Below are positions 25,685 through 32,486 of a stretch of DNA of 64,000 bases, piece after piece. The notes under the pieces are model-generated. The model searched no databases and was not told where the DNA came from. It saw only the letters and a list, made by a program, of their open reading frames with translations. Numbering within the stretch: position 1 is the first letter of the stretch; each line of letters opens with the position of its first letter. The position numbers and the translations under genes are program-made. Source of the stretch: Tabrizicola piscis (GTDB lineage Bacteria > Pseudomonadota > Alphaproteobacteria > Rhodobacterales > Rhodobacteraceae); assembly GCF_003940805.1 (NCBI RefSeq), contig NZ_CP034328.1, forward strand, positions 3,596,001 through 3,660,000, given 5' to 3'.

Positions 25685-26437
25685 TCAGTCCAACGCGGCC
25701 AGCGCTGCCGCCTCGTCTTCGGCGGACAGTGGCGCCCCCGCGCCAGAGGCCACCATATAGGCGTCCAGCGTTTCCAGCGACGATGCCGGCACATAGCCCT
25801 CACCATCCGCAGCCGCCGAGGCGATGGCAAAGCGCAGGTCCCAGGCCCCACCGTCGTGGCAGGCCACAGCCACCACCGTCGCACCGGTCTGGTCATGTTC
25901 GACCTCGCGGCACAGCCGGTCAGCCTCATCGCGGAAAGTGGCAATCGCCGTCATCCGCGCCCCATCGCCCAGATCCACCGCCGCGCCCGATGGCAGCGTC
26001 GCCAGCGCCTCGGTCACCGCAGAATCGGCCAATGTGCCGACTTGCAGCCCAGCCAGCTGCTGACCCTCGGCCCCCGGTCGTGAGGCCAGCCAGACGCTGC
26101 CCGCGCCCAAGGCAAGCGCAAGACAGGCCGCCAGTGGCAGTTGCCAGAACGGCACCACCCGGCGCCGCGTGGCGAGGTCCACCACATTCGACGCGCCGTT
26201 GTCCTGCCGCGCCATGGCATCGGCGGCGACCATGCCGCGCACCCGCGCCTCCAGCGCGGCCGAGACGGGCGGCGCCGCGCCATAGGCCTGCTGCACCACC
26301 CGGCGCGCATCCGCCATCAGCGCCACCCGGGTTGCCAGCGCCTCATCGGCAGCGATGGCGCGTTCAACCTCTGACGCCTCGGCCCCGGCCAGTTGGCCGT
26401 CGGCATAGGCCATCAGCATCTCGTCAGTGATCCCCAT
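25685..26437 (-). CDS. Membrane anti-sigma factor
   Basis: The protein has ~250 residues. An N-terminal helical region resembles anti-sigma domains (TDEMLMAYADGQLAGAEASE), but no zinc-binding His/Cys cluster is visible. One transmembrane segment follows at about residues 96-117 (WQLPLAACLALALGAGSVWL), then a ~130-residue periplasmic domain. It probably sequesters the sigma factor encoded 45 bp upstream until an envelope signal. The start may be ATG 26437 or GTG 26440; AAAGGGG lies upstream of both. Which stress it senses is unknown. Confidence 0.82.
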   Translation of the reverse strand: MGITDEMLMAYADGQLAGAEASEVERAIAADEALATRVALMADARRVVQQAYGAAPPVSAALEARVRGMVAADAMARQDNGASNVVDLATRRRVVPFWQLPLAACLALALGAGSVWLASRPGAEGQQLAGLQVGTLADSAVTEALATLPSGAAVDLGDGARMTAIATFRDEADRLCREVEHDQTGATVVAVACHDGGAWDLRFAIASAAADGEGYVPASSLETLDAYMVASGAGAPLSAEDEAAALAALD

Positions 26438-26482
26438 CACGGCTACCCCTTTCGTCCTTCACCCTGGGAAACGCCCGACGCT

Positions 26483-26974
26483 TCATTTTATTCCCAACTT
26501 TTCCGCAAGGGCCAAACGGGCCCGGGCAAGGCGGCTCATCACAGTGCCGATCGGCACGCCGATCACCTCGGCCGCCTCGCGGTAGGACAGATCGTCGATG
26601 CAGACCAGCAGCATCACTTCGCGCTGGTCATCGGGCAGGGTGGCCATGGCGGCTTCGGTCTGGCGCAGCATCAGGATGGCTTCGGTCTGCGCCACACCAT
26701 CGACCGACAGCGCTTCGGGCATGTCATGGACATCCACCGTCTGGCCTTGCGTGGTGGTGCGGCGGGCATGGTCGATCCAGGCATTGCGCAGGATGCGGAA
26801 CAGCCAGGCATCCATTCGAGTTGTCGGGTCAAACCGGTCCCGCGCGGCCAAAGCCCGTTCCGCCGTGATCTGCACCAGATCGTCGGCAAGGTCTGACCGA
26901 CGGCACAGGAACAGCGCAAACCGCCGCAGGTTCGGCAAAAGCCCGATCAGATCTTCGCTGAACCTGTCCCGCAT
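26483..26974 (-). CDS. ECF-type RNA polymerase sigma factor
   Basis: The 163-residue protein consists of region 2 (DLADDLVQITAERALAARDR, then DAWLFRILRNAWIDHARR) and region 4 (LPDDQREVMLLVCIDDLSYR, then EAAEVIGVPIGTVMSRLARA), with no extra domains. It directs RNA polymerase to stress promoters and is co-encoded with its likely anti-sigma factor. The ATG at 26974 with GAAGG upstream is the family-consistent start. It is divergent from the Asp-rich subtilase gene, which is a plausible regulon member. Confidence 0.93.
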   Translation of the reverse strand: MRDRFSEDLIGLLPNLRRFALFLCRRSDLADDLVQITAERALAARDRFDPTTRMDAWLFRILRNAWIDHARRTTTQGQTVDVHDMPEALSVDGVAQTEAILMLRQTEAAMATLPDDQREVMLLVCIDDLSYREAAEVIGVPIGTVMSRLARARLALAEKLGIK

Positions 26975-27008
26975 GGCGCCTTCGTTTTGGTCTTTTTTCC
27001 GTGGCTGT

Positions 27009-27033
27009 GGAATACTGTGCCTTTTGATGCGTA
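27009..27033 (+). promoter_or_regulatory. Possible ECF promoter for the subtilase gene
   Basis: GGAAT (27009-27013) and CGTA (27030-27033) are spaced by 16 bp, resembling the GGAAC-N16-CGT form of many ECF promoters. It lies about 80 bp before the subtilase start and beside an ECF sigma gene. The match is partial. Confidence 0.3.
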
Positions 27034-27112
27034 AGGCAAGGCATGGTGAATACTTCTTGCGAAACCGCGCCATGATCGTCGACAAACCTGCACAGCCAAA
27101 CGGAAACCGCAT

Positions 27113-28597
27113 ATGACAGTCCCGTCCCTCCTGCGCTCGATGCTTTTGCTGCTTTGCCTTGCGGCCCTGTCCAACCAGGGCGGCATGGATCCGGTCAATC
27201 CAGCGCTCGCGCAGGACAGCGACGATGATGACGACGATGATGATGACGACGACGATGATGACGATGATGACGACGATGACGACGACGATGATGATGACGA
27301 CGACGACGATGACGATGATGACGGGCGCAGTAGCAGCCGACGCGGCTCGGGTGAAGGCAACGGCGGTGACAGGCCCCGCGCTGGTTCTGGCGGCGGTACC
27401 TCGACCCCGCGTGCCGTGCGGCAGGCCGAACGACCGCCAAGCGTCCGTGGCGAACTGGTTGCCCTTGCCCTCAGCGAGGCCGATGTGGCCGTGCTTCTGG
27501 GCCGTGGCTACCGCGTGCTCGAAACACGCAACGTCCCCGAACTGAATGCCGTCTCATGGCGCCTTGCCGTGCCGCAGGGCACCTCTCTGGAAGACGCCCG
27601 GACCGAAGTGCGCAACCTTGCCCCAAGGGCCGAGGCGGATTTCAATCACTATTACCGCACGGAACAGGACGCGACGCCGGACATTGCGCAAATCAGTGCG
27701 CAGAACCCTGCGGCAGTCGCCTGCGAAGGCCCGCATTGCCCGTCCTTGGAACTGATCGGCTGGACCGTCACGGCTACGCTGTCCTGCGCCGGCGACTTCG
27801 CTATGGGGGTGATCGACACTGGCATCAATCCCGACCACGAAACCTTTGCCGCCTCTCGGCTTGAGGTGCACAAACTTACCCCCGGGGAACTTGACCCCTC
27901 ACGCGCCATTCATGGCACGGCGGTGACGGCCCTTCTGGTCGGTGATGCCGACAGCCGCTCGCCCGGCCTTCTGCCCGGGGCGTTCGTGGTCGCGGTTGAT
28001 GCGTTCCACACCGAAGCAGGCGATGAACGCGCCGATGTCTTCACGCTGGTCGCCGCACTGGATTTCCTTGCCGCCAAGGGCATCCGTGTCGTGAACATGA
28101 GCTTGGCCGGACCCCCGAACGCGGTTCTGGAAGAGACAGTGGCAAAGCTGGTGGACCGTGACATCCTTCTGGTCGCCGCCACCGGCAATGTCGGGCCAAG
28201 CGCCGATCCGGCCTATCCGGCGGCCTATCCCGGCGTGCTGGCGGTGACGGCAGTTGACCGGTCTGGAAATGTCTACCGCCGGGCAGGCCGGGGGGCGCAT
28301 GTCGATCTGGCCGCACCGGGGGTGGATATCTGGACAGCGGCCTCGGTCCGCGGGGCACGGCCAAAGACCGGCACCTCCTTTGCCACGCCATTCGTGTCTG
28401 CCGCCGCCGCTGCACTGCTTGCCGCCGAACCGGACCTCACCGCCGACGAGGTGGCGGCACGCCTGACGGAAACAGCGCGCGATCTGGGCGACCCGGGCAG
28501 GGATGATGTCTACGGCTACGGTCTGGTGCAGGCCGCCCCTGCCTGCGTGACGCAAGCCGCCGCTGCCTCCGAGGCCCCCGCCGACAGCCAGCCATAG
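27113..28597 (+). CDS. Secreted S8 (subtilisin) serine peptidase with a 34-residue poly-Asp tract
   Basis: The 494-residue protein has an N-terminal Sec signal (LLRSMLLLLCLAALS), then 34 consecutive Asp (residues 37-70). A Ser/Gly/Arg-rich linker and a ~100-residue propeptide-like region follow. The catalytic domain has triad residues D235 (VIDTGIN), H267 (IHGTAV) and S422 (GTSFATP). The active site is complete, so it should be an exported protease. The poly-acid tract may bind calcium or keep the pro-form soluble; this is inference. The gene is divergent from the ECF sigma gene and probably under its control. Confidence 0.93.
   Translation: MTVPSLLRSMLLLLCLAALSNQGGMDPVNPALAQDSDDDDDDDDDDDDDDDDDDDDDDDDDDDDDDDDDDGRSSSRRGSGEGNGGDRPRAGSGGGTSTPRAVRQAERPPSVRGELVALALSEADVAVLLGRGYRVLETRNVPELNAVSWRLAVPQGTSLEDARTEVRNLAPRAEADFNHYYRTEQDATPDIAQISAQNPAAVACEGPHCPSLELIGWTVTATLSCAGDFAMGVIDTGINPDHETFAASRLEVHKLTPGELDPSRAIHGTAVTALLVGDADSRSPGLLPGAFVVAVDAFHTEAGDERADVFTLVAALDFLAAKGIRVVNMSLAGPPNAVLEETVAKLVDRDILLVAATGNVGPSADPAYPAAYPGVLAVTAVDRSGNVYRRAGRGAHVDLAAPGVDIWTAASVRGARPKTGTSFATPFVSAAAAALLAAEPDLTADEVAARLTETARDLGDPGRDDVYGYGLVQAAPACVTQAAAASEAPADSQP
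27221..27322 (+). repeat. GAY triplet microsatellite
   Basis: Thirty-four uninterrupted GAC/GAT codons encode the poly-Asp tract. The two codons are mixed without a fixed higher-order period. Such tracts are prone to in-frame length change, so strains may differ in Asp number. Confidence 0.95.
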
Positions 28598-28635
28598 AAG
28601 CTAGCGCCCCACGGATTACGGGTGGGTCACAATCC

Positions 28636-28663
28636 TTGCCAGAAGGTTAAAGCCTTCTGGCAA
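28636..28663. terminator. Bidirectional hairpin between convergent genes
   Basis: TTGCCAGAAGG and CCTTCTGGCAA form a perfect 11-bp stem with a 6-nt TTAAAG loop between the subtilase (plus) and kinase (minus) genes. A second small hairpin (TGTCCCT/AGGGACA, 28691-28707) lies nearby. No strong U-run follows either. Confidence 0.6.
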
Positions 28664-28725
28664 CCCATTGATTTCAAATGGAGCATAAGATGTCCCTTGC
28701 AGGGACAGCAAAGCCGACTGCCGCG

Positions 28726-29535
28726 TCAGCCGTAGTACGCGTCGTTGGTATCGACCAGCCGACACTTGTTCAGAACAACCCCAAGCACGGGCGCATAGGC
28801 GGCCAAGTCCTTGCCGCATTGTTCGATCTGATTGATCGGCGTGTCATCGGCCGCCGCGATCAGCAGGGCGCAGTCGACCTGATCAAGGAAGGCGAGCGTA
28901 TCATCGCCCGCCATCATCGGCGGCATGTCGAACAGGATGACGGTCGGGCGATATGCCGCCTCGATCGCATCGACAACATCAGCGGCGCGGTCCGACGACA
29001 AAAGCTCGGACGGGCTTTGCACCGGGGTAGAGGTGACGCCGAAGGCAAGGTTCTCGCCCCAGCGGATCAGGTGGGCTTCTGGCGTGTCTGTCCCGGCGAG
29101 GGCGGCAGAAAAGTTCGGCTTGCGGTCCATCCCAAGCGCCCGGACCATGGTCGGGCGGCGCAGGTCCATCTCCAGCACCAGCACGCGGATATCGGACAGG
29201 CGGGCAAGGCTGAACGCAAGGTTCAGCGCCACAGTGGTCTTGCCGCAGCCCGCGCCGGGCGAGGTGATGGCAACGCGGGTCCAGCCGTGTTCGTTCAGCT
29301 GGCGCAACAGGTTGGTGCGCATCAGATCGAACGCTGTTGCATCCGGCCCGGGGCGATGCGCGACCAGCAGATGCTCGTCCAGAACGTCCGCAGACACGCG
29401 CAATTCCGGCAGTGTGGACCAGGCGGCGCCCGGCCCTGAGGCTTTTGGCACCCGGGCCGCACCCGGTGCCCGTGGTGCCCCGGCCCCATCGCGGGACGCG
29501 CGGGCCTTGGCGATGGCTGTGTGAAGACGGTCCAT
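28726..29535 (-). CDS. CpsD/CapB-type tyrosine kinase-like ATPase of polysaccharide export
   Basis: The 269-residue P-loop ATPase has Walker A SPGAGCGKTT, Walker A' VLEMDLRRP and Walker B ILFDMPPM, the set of BY-kinases (the Wzc cytoplasmic half). It is a separate protein rather than fused to the Wzz-like membrane part encoded just upstream, as in CapA/CapB-type systems. The C-terminus has only a short Tyr pair (AYYG) instead of a long Tyr cluster, so autophosphorylation may be limited. The ATG at 29535 lies 7 bp after the Wzz-like stop, indicating co-transcription. Confidence 0.88.
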   Translation of the reverse strand: MDRLHTAIAKARASRDGAGAPRAPGAARVPKASGPGAAWSTLPELRVSADVLDEHLLVAHRPGPDATAFDLMRTNLLRQLNEHGWTRVAITSPGAGCGKTTVALNLAFSLARLSDIRVLVLEMDLRRPTMVRALGMDRKPNFSAALAGTDTPEAHLIRWGENLAFGVTSTPVQSPSELLSSDRAADVVDAIEAAYRPTVILFDMPPMMAGDDTLAFLDQVDCALLIAAADDTPINQIEQCGKDLAAYAPVLGVVLNKCRLVDTNDAYYG

Positions 29536-29542
29536 TCCCAAC

Positions 29543-31102
29543 CTATCCCGAAGTGTTTGCCGACGAAGGATCAATGATGCCGCTCAGGCCAAAAAGCTCG
29601 GTCACGCGTTCGACGATGACATCCATCGGCATTACCGAGACCAGAACACCAAAGATCAGCAGGGGCCCGACAATGGCCACGCCAAGCACGGTCCAGATCA
29701 GCCGCATGCGGCGTGCCTTGGCTGCGGCCTTGCTTTCGATGAAGGGGATCGTGACGAAGGGCGTGATCCCCAGTGCGCTGACCAGTTCGGCAGGGCGGCG
29801 GATGGTGCGGTTCAGCAGTTCCAGCAGAACGATCAACCCGGCCGACAGCAGTACTCCGGCTCCGAAGCCCGTCATCGCCAGCAACTTGCGATTGGGTTCC
29901 GAACGATATGTCGGCGGGAGGGCAGGTTCGATGATGCTGATCCGCTGGCCGCGATCCGTCACCTCGATCCGGTCGCCCATTCGCGCGTCGGCAAGGCTTG
30001 CAACGGCCTGATCGTACTGGACGCGCAGGTTGTCATAGTCATTTGTCAATGTGCTGAGTGTAAGCGAATTGCCCGGTGTCGCCTCGATCGAGGCGGTAAC
30101 CGCGGCGAATTCGGTTTCGATCATGTTTTTCTCTTCGGCGAGATACTGGATCTGCCCGTCAATATCGAGCATCTGAACATCGAAGGACGATAGCGTGCCT
30201 CCACCTTCGGCATCCAGTTGCGACTTTACCGTTTCTTCAAGGGCAGCAACCTGGGTCTGCAGGGCCCGGACGCGCGGATTGGTCGGTGACAGGATCACCA
30301 GTGCCGACGCAAGTTCGCCGCGCAATTCCTCCAGTCGTGTCTGTTCTGGCGTCGACGCGCCCACGCCAACGGCAAGCCGGCCCGTCCGTTCGTACAGGTC
30401 GGTCAGCCGCTGGCGACGGTCGCGCAGCGATGCAAGTTCGCGGTCCACCTGCAACAGGCGTTCCTGCAATGCCGCTTGCCGGGACCGGCGATATTCAAGG
30501 CTTTCCGGAAGCGCGTCGCGGTTGGCCTCTTCAAATTCAAGGATACGGGCATTCTGCGCCGCAAGTTCCGAGCTGAGGCGACGGACTTCCTGTTCAAAGA
30601 AATCCAGCGTGTTGCCGGAGGCGGCGGTTCTGAGCTGGATGTTCTGCGCCAAGATCTGGTCTGCCACCGCATTGGCGACCGTGGCGGAAAGCTCGGGCGT
30701 TGGCGCGGCGAAGGAGACGTAGATGATTCCGGTACTGCCCTGAGAGGGCGGCATGTAAATGCCGAGGCGGTTGCGGACGTCGTCAACCATCTGGTCTTCT
30801 GTCATAAGCTCGCTGGCATCGTACATGTCGATGCGGGTCAAGAGTTCCTGAAGATTGGCCCGCGTGGTGATGTACTGCTGGATGGCCAGCAAGTTTTCGT
30901 CTGCCGACTCCCTCACCGTTGATGCGGCAAGTTCATCGGGGATCTGCGCGCGCTCCAGCAGCAGCCGGGCCTCGGCGCGGTAGACGGGGGGCAGACTGAA
31001 GGCGTAAAATACAGCTGCAATCGTGCAGACGGAAACGATCAAGATCGCGTAGGGCAGCCGACGCAGAAACAAAATCCAATAAAAGCGCAGGTCAAAATTC
31101 AT
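29543..31102 (-). CDS. Wzz/GNVR-type polysaccharide copolymerase
   Basis: The 519-residue inner-membrane protein has an N-terminal membrane helix (about residues 17-37) and a Wzz beta/alpha region. A long coiled coil covers about 165-300 (FFEQEVRRLSSELAAQNARI is typical). A GNVR-like segment (ALPPTYRSEPNRK) precedes two C-terminal helices at about 420-445 and 470-495. It sets chain length and couples synthesis to export together with the kinase-like ATPase encoded next. Its start overlaps the stop of the ExeA-type ATPase gene (ATGA at 31099-31102). Confidence 0.9.
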   Translation of the reverse strand: MNFDLRFYWILFLRRLPYAILIVSVCTIAAVFYAFSLPPVYRAEARLLLERAQIPDELAASTVRESADENLLAIQQYITTRANLQELLTRIDMYDASELMTEDQMVDDVRNRLGIYMPPSQGSTGIIYVSFAAPTPELSATVANAVADQILAQNIQLRTAASGNTLDFFEQEVRRLSSELAAQNARILEFEEANRDALPESLEYRRSRQAALQERLLQVDRELASLRDRRQRLTDLYERTGRLAVGVGASTPEQTRLEELRGELASALVILSPTNPRVRALQTQVAALEETVKSQLDAEGGGTLSSFDVQMLDIDGQIQYLAEEKNMIETEFAAVTASIEATPGNSLTLSTLTNDYDNLRVQYDQAVASLADARMGDRIEVTDRGQRISIIEPALPPTYRSEPNRKLLAMTGFGAGVLLSAGLIVLLELLNRTIRRPAELVSALGITPFVTIPFIESKAAAKARRMRLIWTVLGVAIVGPLLIFGVLVSVMPMDVIVERVTELFGLSGIIDPSSANTSG

Positions 31103-32136
31103 GCTGGCATGTCATCCCTTGCTGGCAGGGCGTTTACAGCGAAAAACACTCCGTCGTCCAGAACTCGCTGGACCGTGGCCGTGGTCACGCTGCTCCGGCC
31201 TTTGCTGAAGGCATAGACCAGCGAGAGGTCGCAAAGCTGGTTCACCAGACGCGGCACCCCGCCGGTTGTGCGGAAGATCAGGTCCACGGCAGGTCTGGTG
31301 AACACATTCGTCTCACTGCCTGCAACCTTCATGCGGTGGGCGACATAGGCGCGCACTGTCCGCTGGTCCATCGCGGTAAGATGGTAGTTGGCCGCAACGC
31401 GCTGGGCAAACTGGCGCATCGAGGGTTGGCTTACGGCATCGCGCAGTTCGGGCTGCCCGACGAGGACAAGCTGCAGGAGTTCGTCCCGCCCGGTGTTGAT
31501 GTTGGTGAACATGCGCAGCTCTTCCAATGCTTCGCTGCTGAGGTTCTGGGCCTCATCGAAGATCAGAACGACTCTGCGGCCCCTTGCGTATTCCCGGATC
31601 AGGACGCTTTGGAAACGTTGAAAAAGATCGACGTAGCTTTCGTTCAGCCCCACCGGCTCATCCAGGGCCATGAGAACCCAGCGCAACAGTTCGGACCGCG
31701 CGCCGTTCGGGTTCGAGATGAGCCCCACGCAGACATCCGGGCCAAGCGACCGCATCAGGTGAAGCAGCAAGGTTGTCTTGCCCGCCCCGATGTCACCGGT
31801 GATCAAGGTGATCGGAGAATGCGTCATCACGCCATATTCCAGCATGGTATAGGCGCGACGATGGGCCGGGGGCCAGAACAGGAAGTCCGGGTCAGGTGCC
31901 AAGGCAAACGGGCGGGTCTTCAGCCCGAAATGGTCGGTGTAAATCTCTGCCGAGTTTTGCGACGCAGTGGTGTCATGGGGCCGGTGGGTGGCACTGCGAA
32001 GGTCCGACGGCGTTACTGGACGGACCGGCTCGACCGGGGTTGGCTGAGGGGGCTTCACCTCGTTCACAACATCGGACGTGCCCTCGGTTGCACGACCTTT
32101 ACCTGAAAACAACTTATGCGTTCTTGCGGTCCTCAT
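31099..32136 (-). CDS. ExeA/GspA-type AAA ATPase of the polysaccharide locus
   Basis: The 345-residue protein has a Pro-rich N-terminal extension (~60 residues), then FGLKTRPFALAPDPDFLFWP typical of ExeA-like ATPases. Walker A is TGDIGAGKTT and Walker B is VVLIFDEAQNL, with GGVPRLVNQLCDLSLVYA near the end. Related ATPases accompany Wzz and BY-kinase genes in exosortase-linked exopolysaccharide loci; no exosortase gene is seen in this window. GGATAAGGA precedes the ATG. It is the first gene of the 32136-to-28726 unit, divergent from the PKS. Confidence 0.88.
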   Translation of the reverse strand: MRTARTHKLFSGKGRATEGTSDVVNEVKPPQPTPVEPVRPVTPSDLRSATHRPHDTTASQNSAEIYTDHFGLKTRPFALAPDPDFLFWPPAHRRAYTMLEYGVMTHSPITLITGDIGAGKTTLLLHLMRSLGPDVCVGLISNPNGARSELLRWVLMALDEPVGLNESYVDLFQRFQSVLIREYARGRRVVLIFDEAQNLSSEALEELRMFTNINTGRDELLQLVLVGQPELRDAVSQPSMRQFAQRVAANYHLTAMDQRTVRAYVAHRMKVAGSETNVFTRPAVDLIFRTTGGVPRLVNQLCDLSLVYAFSKGRSSVTTATVQRVLDDGVFFAVNALPARDDMPA

Positions 32137-32486
32137 GGGTCCTTATCCTCGGGCGGGGCGTCTTTTAGCACCGATCCCCGGCACTATGTAGGCCTACTCA
32201 ATCTTCAAAGCGATGGATCACGAAAAACTGCTTCGGCGTTGTTGACAGAATCGATGATAAGATCGGCTATCCCAACCATTTGTTTGAAAATATCGCAAGT
32301 AAGGTCCGGAATTCGTGCGTCTTGTTCTTGGGTGATATAGAAAACCACCATGGTTTTGAATGTGCGAATCGTTGATGGTATTGGATCGACCCTGACCGAC
32401 GGAGTCGCAAGCCTGCGGCAACGCGGAATTTGTGTGATCCGATGTGCCGTCCTGCCTCGGGCGGATCGAGTAGAGAGATCTGGAAC
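32137..32486. promoter_or_regulatory. AT-richer divergent intergenic region before the PKS
   Basis: These 350 bp separate the ATPase gene (minus) and the PKS gene (plus) and are visibly richer in A/T than either. They hold a perfect 10-bp palindrome GTAGGCCTAC (32188-32197). A second dyad, AAAACCA-CCA-TGGTTTT, lies at 32341-32357. A TTGACA hexamer (32242-32247) occurs without a convincing -10 partner. These are candidate operators for the biosynthetic cluster. No recognised regulator gene is adjacent. Confidence 0.45.
32205..32351 (-). CDS. Possible small protein, unrecognised
   Basis: An ATG-started frame of 48 codons reads MVVFYITQEQDARIPDLTCD and continues with a hydrophobic helix-like segment (FKQMVGIADLIIDSV). 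It lies wholly in the intergenic region and has a balanced composition, but no ribosome-binding site is visible. The dyad at 32341-32357 overlaps its start. It may be non-coding; I do not recognise a family. Confidence 0.2.
   Translation of the reverse strand: MVVFYITQEQDARIPDLTCDIFKQMVGIADLIIDSVNNAEAVFRDPSL

Noticed and set aside
27195..27440. Minus-strand frame of His/Arg repeats and frames of poly-Ser or poly-Met/Thr over the Asp tract
   Set aside because: These are other-frame readings of the GAY triplet repeat. Only the plus frame has a signal peptide and a peptidase domain.
32242..32260. TTGACA as a sigma-70 promoter for the PKS
   Set aside because: The -35-like hexamer has no convincing -10 at 16-18 bp (GGCTAT is the best available), so it was not called as a promoter.
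32430..32486. Upstream ATG start for the PKS
   Set aside because: The 19 extra residues are Arg/Ser rich and unlike the usual short leader before the KS domain. The ATG at 32487 fits better.
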